From Chloroflexota bacterium (lineage in GTDB: Bacteria > Chloroflexota > Dehalococcoidia > Lucifugimonadales > Lucifugimonadaceae), in NCBI GenBank assembly GCA_002725925.1, contig PBRL01000011.1:7323-12729 (forward strand): DNA of 5,407 nt, given 5' to 3'. The notes beneath the pieces were generated by a model. It was not told the origin of the DNA, did not search any database, and was given only the letters and a program-made list of their open reading frames with translations. Of the stretch, positions 1 to 5,407 are shown piece by piece. A program made the position numbers and the translations under genes. Each line of letters begins with the position of its first letter. Positions within the stretch are counted from its first letter, which is position 1.

Positions 1-790
1 TTCCGCTCTTCACCCAAACGTCGTATAGAACCTGCCAATCCTCAAGAGAAAGAGTAGCTGGTCGTCTTGTCGTCTCTAGCCCCGTCTCGGACACTAGGCT
101 CCTTGCATCATCGAGGTGGATGAAAAGCCCATCTGCAAGAGAATTATGCAATTGTTTTCGTGGACTCTTGAATCCACCCCTGGCCAGTTTAAAAAAATCA
201 TCAGGTGACTCGAACCGCAATTTAGGCTCACTAGAAGGTGTCAATTTTAAAACTGATGAATGTACCTTCGGTGGCGGGTCAAAACATTGTGGGGGTACAT
301 CAATCACCTTGTTTGCAGATGCATAAATCTGGACCGCCAAAGAGAGAAGGCTCATATGACCCGGCTCGGCCGCCATATCTCTGGCAACTTCTCGCTGAAC
401 CATTATCACCATGGAAGTCGGCTTATGAGTCGATTCCAGGAAGTTCCTAACGATGGGGTTGGCAGCGTAATAAGGAAGGTTTCCCACAACCTTATAGTTT
501 CCATCTGACAACCACGTATGAGAGTCTGACCCAAAGTGACGAGCGTCAAGGTTAATTACGTTTACGTTGGTGTTGGTTTCGTATTTGAACGCCAATCGTT
601 CTGCCAGTTCGGCATCGTATTCAATAAGCAACACTTTCCCGGACTGGCTAACAATATCGCTCGTGAGTGCGCCTCGACCCGGGCCAACCTCGACAACGGT
701 ATCACCGGATCGCAAATCAGCCGATTCTACAATCGCTTTGACTACAGAGGTATCGGTGAGGAAATGTTGTCCCAGCGGTGGTGGAGTCAT
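1..790 (-). CDS. ksgA: 16S rRNA (adenine1518-N6/adenine1519-N6)-dimethyltransferase KsgA/RsmA, C-terminus cut by the window edge
   Basis: KsgA uses S-adenosylmethionine to dimethylate the two adjacent adenosines in the helix 45 loop of 16S rRNA, a late checkpoint of 30S assembly in the cytoplasm. The minus strand is open from the ATG at 788-790 to base 1, giving 263 residues without a stop. Motifs in order: LGQHFL (residues 6-11) at the N-terminus; SAM motif I VEVGPGRGALT (33-43); acidic motif LIEYD (55-59); catalytic motif IV NLPYY (104-108); FDPPPKVHSSV (170-180); and the C-terminal RNA-binding signature FKSPRKQLHNSL (207-218). The family is usually about 270-290 residues, so only the last 10-25 are missing. 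An in-frame TAA eight codons upstream, with no ATG, GTG or TTG between, fixes the start. There is no Shine-Dalgarno sequence before it. The gene lies downstream of the SRP RNA on the same strand. Function is confident from the motifs. Confidence 0.96.
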   Translation of the reverse strand, partial: MTPPPLGQHFLTDTSVVKAIVESADLRSGDTVVEVGPGRGALTSDIVSQSGKVLLIEYDAELAERLAFKYETNTNVNVINLDARHFGSDSHTWLSDGNYKVVGNLPYYAANPIVRNFLESTHKPTSMVIMVQREVARDMAAEPGHMSLLSLAVQIYASANKVIDVPPQCFDPPPKVHSSVLKLTPSSEPKLRFESPDDFFKLARGGFKSPRKQLHNSLADGLFIHLDDARSLVSETGLETTRRPATLSLEDWQVLYDVWVKSG

Positions 791-830
791 AGGTCGATCA
801 AACCGTACTGATTACCCAGACGGAGATTGG

Positions 831-860
831 TTTATAGTTTAGTTGGTGTTGAATTGACAA
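831..860 (-). promoter_or_regulatory. Predicted sigma70-type promoter of ksgA
   Basis: On the minus strand a -35 box TTGTCA (860-855) is followed after 18 nt by a -10 box TATAAA (836-831). Each matches five of six consensus bases. Transcription would start near 824, giving a leader of roughly 34 nt before the ksgA ATG. The -35 box begins only about 5 nt after the predicted 3' end of the SRP RNA, so ksgA can be expressed independently of the RNA gene. Predicted by eye from consensus; no transcript data. Confidence 0.5.
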
Positions 861-864
861 ATAT

Positions 865-1135
865 GACCGTGCACCCCAGTTTCGACAGACGGATATGACT
901 TAGATGACAGAACCGACTCCAGCCCGGCGTTCCCGCGGCACCCGAGGTGTATCGCTTACCGCTGCTACCTTCCGGTCCTGACGGAGTTCACAAGGCCTCG
1001 CCGCGCGGGACCAAGCTGTCAACGTCTAATTACTGCCTCCAGCGGCCATACAAGAACTGCCTCAACAGGGGATTTCAGCCTCGCTATAGCGGATTGCGAG
1101 TACAGGGCACCGCTAACGCCCCACCTAGCACGACC
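865..1135 (-). ncRNA. ffs: Signal recognition particle RNA, bacterial large type with Alu domain
   Basis: This is the RNA scaffold of the signal recognition particle, which binds Ffh and directs ribosomes making membrane and secreted proteins to FtsY at the membrane. The decisive element is the Ffh-binding hairpin: the minus strand reads GTCAGGACCGGAAGGTAGCA, with the GGAA tetraloop at 973-970 and the flanking conserved internal-loop bases (CAGG and AGCA). The distal stem continues with 1010-1004 pairing with 937-931. The 5' part carries GTGCTAGG and GCGGTGCCCTGTA (about 1131-1096), typical of the Alu domain of large bacterial SRP RNAs. The ends were set by the closing helix: GGTCGTGC (1135-1128) pairs with GCACGGTC (872-865) over 8 bp including two G-U pairs. 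The resulting length of 271 nt matches the large type and rules out the roughly 110-nt 4.5S form. Exact ends could differ by a few bases. No U-tract terminator follows the 3' end. Confidence 0.95.
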
Positions 1136-1141
1136 GTCTTC

Positions 1142-1147
1142 ATCGTA
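1142..1147 (-). promoter_or_regulatory. Candidate -10 box for the SRP RNA
   Basis: TACGAT on the minus strand lies 6 nt upstream of the first base of the predicted SRP RNA, the right distance for a -10 element. I do not see a convincing -35 box 16-18 nt further upstream, so the call rests on position and the TANNNT pattern only. Confidence 0.35.
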
Positions 1148-1206
1148 CTACTCAGTCTTCGGATAGTCGCTGACATCGAATACTAATAAAGACACTATAT
1201 TCCCGA

Positions 1207-1212
1207 TAGAAT
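1207..1212 (+). promoter_or_regulatory. Candidate -10 box for galU, leaderless arrangement
   Basis: TAGAAT matches five of six bases of the -10 consensus and ends 6 nt before the galU ATG, so transcription would begin at or next to the start codon. No Shine-Dalgarno sequence lies in between, which fits a leaderless mRNA. A second possible -10 box, TATATT, lies at 1196-1201; its best -35 candidate, CTGACA at 1170-1175, is 20 nt away, which is longer than normal. Which one is used cannot be decided from the sequence. Confidence 0.35.
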
Positions 1213-1218
1213 CTTAAA

Positions 1219-2085
1219 ATGCAAAAAATTCCTCCCATAACAAAAGCCGTTATCCCGGTGGGCGGGCTGGGGATCCGGTTTCTACCGGTGACTCGAACCG
1301 TCCCTAAGCCGTTACTGCCAATTTTGAATGTCCCGGTAATTGAATATGCAGTACGTGAGGCTGCAGCTGCCGGCATCACTGATATCGCGATCGTCATGTC
1401 ACATGGCATGGAACCCGTGGCTGATTACTTCCAAAGGCAACCGAAACTTGAGGCACAGCTGAAGCAAAGGGGTGAGGACGAACTGCTCGCTGCCCAAATA
1501 GAACTAGCGTCTCTGGCAAACGTAATAACGATATTCCAGGATGAACCAAAAGGACCAGGCCACGCAATTCTGCAAGCCCAGGAATTTTGTGACGGTGAAT
1601 CATTCGTCACGATTTTCCCCGATGACGTCATAATCAACAGGCCGTCTGCAACAGAACAGTTGATTAAGGTCTACAAAAAACACGGCGGGTCAGTGATCGG
1701 TGTAAACGAAGCTAAAAACGAGGTTATACCGACTAAAGGAATCATAGGTGGTAAACCAATCAGCAACGGCGTCCACACTGTAGAAACTCTTGTTGAAAAA
1801 CCTGCTATCGAAGATGCGCCCAGCAATTTGGCGATTGTGGCACGCTACATTCTTGATAATAGAGTCTTTGATCATCTAACAATGGAAGTGCCTGGAGCTA
1901 ACAATGAAATACAGATCACTGACGCCATTGCCACCCTTATTGGCATTTCACCAATTCACGCAGTGACTTTGATCGGGTTCCATGCGGACACAGGTAATCC
2001 AGGCGGGATGCTCGAGGCAGCTATCTATTTGGCGAAGCAAGATCCTGCGTTATCAGATGTCGTGAATAAGGCACTAGGAAAGTAG
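1219..2085 (+). CDS. galU: GalU-family UTP--glucose-1-phosphate uridylyltransferase
   Basis: GalU joins UTP and glucose-1-phosphate to give UDP-glucose and pyrophosphate, feeding cell-envelope glycans, exopolysaccharide and galactose interconversion in the cytoplasm. The 288-residue protein is close to the family length (E. coli about 302). Visible motifs: the nucleotide-binding loop VIPVGGLGIRFLP (11-23) followed by PKPLLPI (29-35); KGPGHAI (111-117); the metal and nucleotide site PDD (134-136); VEKP (192-195) with the sugar-phosphate-binding lysine; APSNLAIVARYIL (200-212), almost identical to GalU; EIQITDAI (230-237); and HADTGN (255-260) in place of the GalU HDCGN motif. Oddities: GLGTR has become GLGIR, and PKEMLP has become PKPLLP, which is closer to other sugar nucleotidyltransferases. 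A related NTP-transferase with another sugar substrate is therefore possible, but the collinear match to GalU favours UDP-glucose. The ATG is the natural start. The gene is divergent from the SRP RNA and convergent with the MFS gene. Confidence 0.9.
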   Translation: MQKIPPITKAVIPVGGLGIRFLPVTRTVPKPLLPILNVPVIEYAVREAAAAGITDIAIVMSHGMEPVADYFQRQPKLEAQLKQRGEDELLAAQIELASLANVITIFQDEPKGPGHAILQAQEFCDGESFVTIFPDDVIINRPSATEQLIKVYKKHGGSVIGVNEAKNEVIPTKGIIGGKPISNGVHTVETLVEKPAIEDAPSNLAIVARYILDNRVFDHLTMEVPGANNEIQITDAIATLIGISPIHAVTLIGFHADTGNPGGMLEAAIYLAKQDPALSDVVNKALGK

Positions 2086-2104
2086 AAGTCACCAGTGCGA
2101 TAAA

Positions 2105-3340
2105 TCAAGCCTTCCGTAATTCTTTTGAAGCGGCCAGAGCTATCATAGCCGTCAGGATCACCGAAAGGCCTGCCAGAGCAAGCGCCCACTGCACGCCAGC
2201 AATCTCGGCAACGGCTCCAAGCCCCAGATGCCCTACCCAGCCAAACCCAATAGCAAACACCCATGCACCTACAGCGCGTCCCCTCATATCGTCAGGAACA
2301 TTTAGCTGCAGAAGCGTCCATTGCATCACATCAAACGCTGCAGCCGACGCACCCACTCCCAGGATTAACATCAATGCAACAGCATATGAACCTGATGCAG
2401 AGAATGTAGATATAAAAATACCGTAAAACACTGCAATACCTATTAATAAAAGGCCTTTCTTGGCGAAATTTCCAAGGGCCATAAGGAACACAGACCCAGC
2501 CACCGATCCCACGCCCGCCATCATTGTCAGCATCCCAAGGCCCTTTACATCTACTCCAAGTGCCTCTTTAGCAACCGCGGGCATTAGGGCGCCGTAGGAA
2601 AACCCAAATATCTCAACCAGAACAGCCGTGATTAATATCATGCGCACTAACGGTAATCGTGACATTAACTGGAGACCATCGATAACATCTCTCACAACAG
2701 ATTTTGTCCGCACGGTCAGTTCAACCTGTAACCCTCTATTCACGATCATAGCCAAAAATCCGGCTATGCCAAATACAATACCTGATGAGATCAGAGTGAT
2801 TGGAACCCCCAGGCGATCTATGGCAAATCCTGCCGCCAACGCTCCAGCTGCACCGACTGCACGCATTCCGGTCGATTGAACTGCCACAGCATTCATCCGC
2901 ACTTCTCTGGGCACAGAACCTGTAATCATTCCCTGTACACACGGTATTTCGAATGAATGCCCTATTCCCGAAAGTCCTAGGAGCACGAACATCAGCCACA
3001 GAGGTTCGAGGCCGTTGGCAGCAATCATTGCCATAAACGACAGCACCAGAGCCTTATAGAGGCCAGTTAACAGAAGAATCTTGCCCCGTGAAAACCTATC
3101 CGATAACGCGCCACCTATAGGTGCCGCAAACAGTTGAGGGGCCTGACGCACCGCAAATGTAGCCGCGGTGAGGAATACGGAATCAGTTTCATTCAGGACC
3201 ACCCATCCCACCGCCAGCCGCTCACCCCAGTTACCAAGAGCAAACACAACGGAGGTAGCCCATATACGTCGGTAGAGCGGGTAAGCAAATGAACTAAGGG
3301 CCCCGTCGGGTTTAGTAAGCATTCGAGATTGCAGTTTCAT
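2105..3340 (-). CDS. Major facilitator superfamily exporter, MFS_3/EntS-like
   Basis: This 411-residue integral membrane protein has about 12 hydrophobic helices, roughly at 27-49, 57-80, 87-108, 112-131, 160-176, 180-201, 231-255, 266-289, 295-312, 318-339, 357-375 and 385-404. The central cytoplasmic loop (202-230) is short. MFS motif A is present between helices 2 and 3 as GGALSDRFSRGKIL (77-90). NVPDDMRGRAVG (347-358) precedes helix 11, as in the MFS_3 (enterobactin exporter-like) group. Proton-driven export of a small molecule is the general family role; the substrate cannot be read from the sequence. The TGA stop lies 19 nt from the galU stop on the opposite strand. The start is 27 nt after the lepA stop on the same strand, so cotranscription is likely. 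No Shine-Dalgarno sequence precedes the ATG at 3340. A second ATG at residue 7 is possible, since the first helix begins only near residue 27. Confidence 0.92.
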   Translation of the reverse strand: MKLQSRMLTKPDGALSSFAYPLYRRIWATSVVFALGNWGERLAVGWVVLNETDSVFLTAATFAVRQAPQLFAAPIGGALSDRFSRGKILLLTGLYKALVLSFMAMIAANGLEPLWLMFVLLGLSGIGHSFEIPCVQGMITGSVPREVRMNAVAVQSTGMRAVGAAGALAAGFAIDRLGVPITLISSGIVFGIAGFLAMIVNRGLQVELTVRTKSVVRDVIDGLQLMSRLPLVRMILITAVLVEIFGFSYGALMPAVAKEALGVDVKGLGMLTMMAGVGSVAGSVFLMALGNFAKKGLLLIGIAVFYGIFISTFSASGSYAVALMLILGVGASAAAFDVMQWTLLQLNVPDDMRGRAVGAWVFAIGFGWVGHLGLGAVAEIAGVQWALALAGLSVILTAMIALAASKELRKA

Positions 3341-3367
3341 GAATTAGAATTTAATGCTGATCTGAAA

Positions 3368-5212
3368 CTACTCAAGCGACAAAACCGCCATGAATGCTTC
3401 CTGGGGAACTTCGATTGAACCCACCATCTTCATTCGGCGTTTTTTACCCTTTTTCTGTTGCTCAAGGAGTTTTCGTTTACGTGTGACATCACCGCCGTAG
3501 CATTTTGCCAAAACATTTTTCCGAAGAGCCTTCACATTGGTACGGGCAACAATCTTCCCGCCGATGGCGGCCTGTATAGGCACAGCGAACATCTGGCGGG
3601 GTATCAGTTCCTTCAGTTTTGATGTCAGTAAACGACCACTTGATGCGGCTTCATCCCTGTGGGTGATCATTGAGAGTGCATCAACAGGCTCATGGTTCAC
3701 GAGAACATCAAGCTTGACAAGATCGGCAGGTCTATTGTCGATTTTCGAGTAGTCCATCGAGGCGTAACCCTGAGTACCTGACTTTAATTTATCGTGAAAA
3801 TCTACAAGAATTTCCGACAACGGAATATCGTAATCCAGCAAAACCCTACCATCGCGTGCAGATGCGTTCTCGACATCAGAGTCTTTTACAGCAACGGACT
3901 CAAGATACTCGATTTTTTTATACTCACCCCTTTTAGCAATGACCAGTTCCATGATCACGCCTATATAACGGGCTGGTGACACGATCGTTATGTTCACCCA
4001 AGGTTCAAGGATTTCGGCGTATTCGTTGTTTTCAGGAAGTCTCGACGGATTGTCAATGGTGATGATTTCTCCGTCTTTCATCAGCACCTCGTAACTCACG
4101 CTCGGCGCCGTGGCAATTAAGTTGAGACCGTACTCTCTTTCGAGTCGTTCCTGCACTATATCCATATGGAGCAAACCAAGAAATCCGCATCTATATCCGA
4201 AACCTAGTGCGGCTGAGGACTCTGGTTCAAAAACGAGAGCAGCGTCGTTCAATTGCAGCTTTTCCAGTGCATCACGTAGTTCAGGATAATCCTCACCTTC
4301 CGATGGAAAGATCCCTGTGAAAACCATGGGGCTTTGTGCAGCATATCCAGAAAGCGCTTCAGTTGCCGGATTAGATGACAGGGTCATCGTGTCTCCAACC
4401 CGCACCGATTTCACGTCTTTTAGCCCGGTCGCAACATATCCAACCTCACCAGTACGCAAACCAGACGTTTTTTCCAGGACAGGACTGAAGAATCCTGTCT
4501 CGAGTATATCTGTCTCCACATTTGTGCCCATGAGACGAACGCGGTCAGTACTCTTAAGGGACCCGTGCATTGCCCTTACATATGCCACTACACCCTTAAA
4601 TTGATCGTATTTAGAATCAAATATCAATGCCCGGAGAGGGTCGTCGCTAACACCACCTGGTGGAACTACGCGCTCAACTACCTGTTCAAGCAGTTGAGCA
4701 ACACCGTCTCCGGTCTTAGCTGAAATTTGAAGAACTTCAGTATTTTTAAACCCAAAGGTTTGTTCAAGTTCAGTCAACACCCGTTCGGGTTGAGCCGCGG
4801 GCATGTCAAGCTTGTTTATGACCGGAATGATCTCCAGATCGTGCTCTAATGCAAGGTAAACATTGGCGATCGTCTGCGCTTGAATGCCCTGGGTTGCATC
4901 TACAAGCAGTACCGCTCCCTCGCAGGCCGCGAGGGACCTCGATACTTCGTATGAAAAATCGACGTGACCAGGTGTGTCTATAAGATTGAGCTGGTAGTCG
5001 ACACCGTCTGCTGCGGTAAACTGAAGCCGCACTGCCTGAGCTTTAATGGTGATGCCGCGTTCCTGCTCTAAATCCATAGTGTCCAGATGCTGATCTGTCA
5101 TATTCCGCGCAGACACTGCACCCGTGATTTCGATCAAGCGATCAGCAAGAGTCGACTTCCCATGGTCGATATGAGCGATTATGCAGAAATTTCTGACGCT
5201 ACTCTGTGGCAT
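3368..5212 (-). CDS. lepA: Translation factor LepA (elongation factor 4), ribosomal GTPase
   Basis: LepA binds the ribosome and hydrolyses GTP. It has been described as back-translocating stalled ribosomes and as acting in translation initiation or 30S biogenesis. The 614-residue protein is full length (family about 600). G-domain motifs are intact: G1 AHIDHGKST (13-21), G2 ERGITI (51-56), G3 DTPGH (79-83), G4 NKLD (133-136), G5 SAKTG (164-168). The middle of the protein carries the family stretch YRCGFLGLLHMDIVQERLER. The LepA-specific C-terminal domain follows, with ALRKNVLAKCYGGDVTRKRK (562-581), a lysine/arginine-rich stretch, and the ending VPQEAFMAVL. There is no EF-G domain IV, which separates it from EF-G and BipA. 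The ATG at 5212 places G1 at the normal distance from the N-terminus. The only upstream purine run, AAGG, is one base from the ATG, too close for a normal ribosome binding site. An MFS gene follows after 27 nt. Identity is certain. Confidence 0.98.
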   Translation of the reverse strand: MPQSSVRNFCIIAHIDHGKSTLADRLIEITGAVSARNMTDQHLDTMDLEQERGITIKAQAVRLQFTAADGVDYQLNLIDTPGHVDFSYEVSRSLAACEGAVLLVDATQGIQAQTIANVYLALEHDLEIIPVINKLDMPAAQPERVLTELEQTFGFKNTEVLQISAKTGDGVAQLLEQVVERVVPPGGVSDDPLRALIFDSKYDQFKGVVAYVRAMHGSLKSTDRVRLMGTNVETDILETGFFSPVLEKTSGLRTGEVGYVATGLKDVKSVRVGDTMTLSSNPATEALSGYAAQSPMVFTGIFPSEGEDYPELRDALEKLQLNDAALVFEPESSAALGFGYRCGFLGLLHMDIVQERLEREYGLNLIATAPSVSYEVLMKDGEIITIDNPSRLPENNEYAEILEPWVNITIVSPARYIGVIMELVIAKRGEYKKIEYLESVAVKDSDVENASARDGRVLLDYDIPLSEILVDFHDKLKSGTQGYASMDYSKIDNRPADLVKLDVLVNHEPVDALSMITHRDEAASSGRLLTSKLKELIPRQMFAVPIQAAIGGKIVARTNVKALRKNVLAKCYGGDVTRKRKLLEQQKKGKKRRMKMVGSIEVPQEAFMAVLSLE

Positions 5213-5220
5213 ACCTTTAC

Positions 5221-5226
5221 ATAGTA
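5221..5226 (-). promoter_or_regulatory. Candidate -10 box for lepA, near-leaderless arrangement
   Basis: TACTAT on the minus strand ends 8 nt before the lepA ATG, which would put the transcription start at or just before the start codon. No -35 box is recognisable at the expected distance. The pattern matches the boxes seen before galU and the MFS gene, which is the main reason to list it. Confidence 0.3.
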
Positions 5227-5242
5227 GTCGTTAGTGTCTGAT

Positions 5243-5258
5243 GTTCTTTGTACAGAAC
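5243..5258. promoter_or_regulatory. Short palindrome upstream of lepA, possible operator
   Basis: GTTCTTTGTACAGAAC is an inverted repeat with 5-bp arms GTTCT (5243-5247) and AGAAC (5254-5258) around a 6-nt centre. Its centre lies about 38 nt upstream of the lepA ATG, around where a -35 element would lie, so a repressor bound here could control lepA and the MFS gene. The arm order is the reverse of the GAAC-N4-GTTC LexA box, so it is not that site. No regulator is encoded nearby and chance occurrence is possible. Confidence 0.2.
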
Positions 5259-5407
5259 CTAGCCACTTCAGACGAAAAATTATGATCTATCTACTTTGGG
5301 GTAACGTAAACAAGTACTTCGCCTTTGGATGGTTGAAGAGGCAGAGATACAAGCATCGAAACACTTGCCGCACAGGCAACTCCAGCAAGTCCGGCTATAT
5401 GTTTTTA

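Larger units (their letters stand above)
5213..5407. other. Upstream region of lepA with a short broken-looking reading frame at the right edge
   Basis: No intact gene can be assigned to these 195 bases. On the minus strand, 5404-5291 is open for 37 codons before a TAG. It translates to a small-residue-rich hydrophobic stretch (AGLAGVACAASVSMLVSLPL) followed by QPSKGEVLVYVTPK, which looks like a membrane or signal segment and the start of a mature domain. An in-frame TAA sits at 5407-5405, and the only in-frame ATG lies mid-segment (5353-5351), leaving 21 codons. It could be the remnant of a decayed gene or chance. Two plus-strand frames also stay open to the edge, from ATGs at 5282 and 5328, but their translations look less protein-like. 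The remainder, 5213-5290, holds the lepA promoter candidate and the palindrome. Confidence 0.3.

Noticed and set aside
120..842. Several overlapping plus-strand open frames of 68-91 codons
   Set aside because: They are antisense to ksgA, whose minus-strand translation carries all the family motifs; the plus-strand translations look random.
947..1186. Plus-strand open frame of 79 codons between ksgA and galU
   Set aside because: It lies antisense to the SRP RNA and its length is explained by that structured RNA; the translation has no recognisable domain and no start signal.
1219..2085. Glucose-1-phosphate thymidylyltransferase (RmlA) identity, suggested by the PKPLLP motif
   Set aside because: The downstream blocks KGPGHAI, VEKP, APSNLAIVARYIL and EIQITDAI line up with GalU, not RmlA, so GalU remains the better call.
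2071..2098. Rho-independent terminator between galU and the MFS gene
   Set aside because: The inverted repeat has only 5-bp arms and an 18-nt loop, with no T tract after it on either strand.
3537..4604. Plus-strand open frames opposite lepA (61-95 codons)
   Set aside because: They are antisense to a full-length, fully conserved LepA and show no protein family features.
5243..5258. LexA/SOS box reading of the palindrome upstream of lepA
   Set aside because: LexA boxes of the GAAC-N4-GTTC type have the half-sites in the opposite order; here GTTC comes first with N8 between.
5282..5407. Plus-strand gene starting at 5282 or 5328 and running off the window
   Set aside because: Both frames stay open, but over only 26-42 codons, without an SD or a good promoter, and with residue composition unlike a typical protein; two overlapping open frames suggest chance.

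Overview
The window is an ordinary bacterial chromosomal segment of mixed GC content. It holds four protein genes and one structural RNA gene, with no mobile element, CRISPR array, tRNA or rRNA in view. The RNA gene is a large-type bacterial SRP RNA with an Alu domain. None of the four protein genes has a well-placed Shine-Dalgarno sequence. The protein sequences and the large SRP RNA fit a Chloroflexota-type lineage, possibly marine Dehalococcoidia/SAR202. That placement is a guess from general resemblance, not a demonstrated assignment.

Layout: (1) 1-790, minus strand: ksgA/rsmA, the 16S rRNA dimethyladenosine transferase, whose last residues lie beyond the left edge. (2) 791-864: a short spacer with a good sigma70-type promoter for ksgA. 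(3) 865-1135, minus strand: the SRP RNA, about 271 nt, with its ends defined by a closing helix. (4) 1136-1218: a divergent promoter region serving the SRP RNA to the left and galU to the right. (5) 1219-2085, plus strand: a GalU-family UTP--glucose-1-phosphate uridylyltransferase. (6) 2105-3340, minus strand: a 12-helix MFS transporter, converging on galU with a 19-nt gap. (7) 3368-5212, minus strand: lepA (EF-4), 27 nt upstream of the MFS gene and probably cotranscribed with it. (8) 5213-5407: the lepA upstream region, with a short palindrome and a small broken-looking reading frame at the right edge.

Three of the products serve translation and protein targeting: KsgA in 30S maturation, SRP RNA in co-translational membrane targeting, and LepA in ribosome function. 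GalU makes UDP-glucose for envelope glycans. The MFS protein is an exporter of unknown substrate. I see no evidence of a novel system. The most interesting points are a recurrent TANNNT box 6-8 nt before three start codons, which suggests leaderless transcripts, the large SRP RNA, and the altered signature motifs in the GalU protein.
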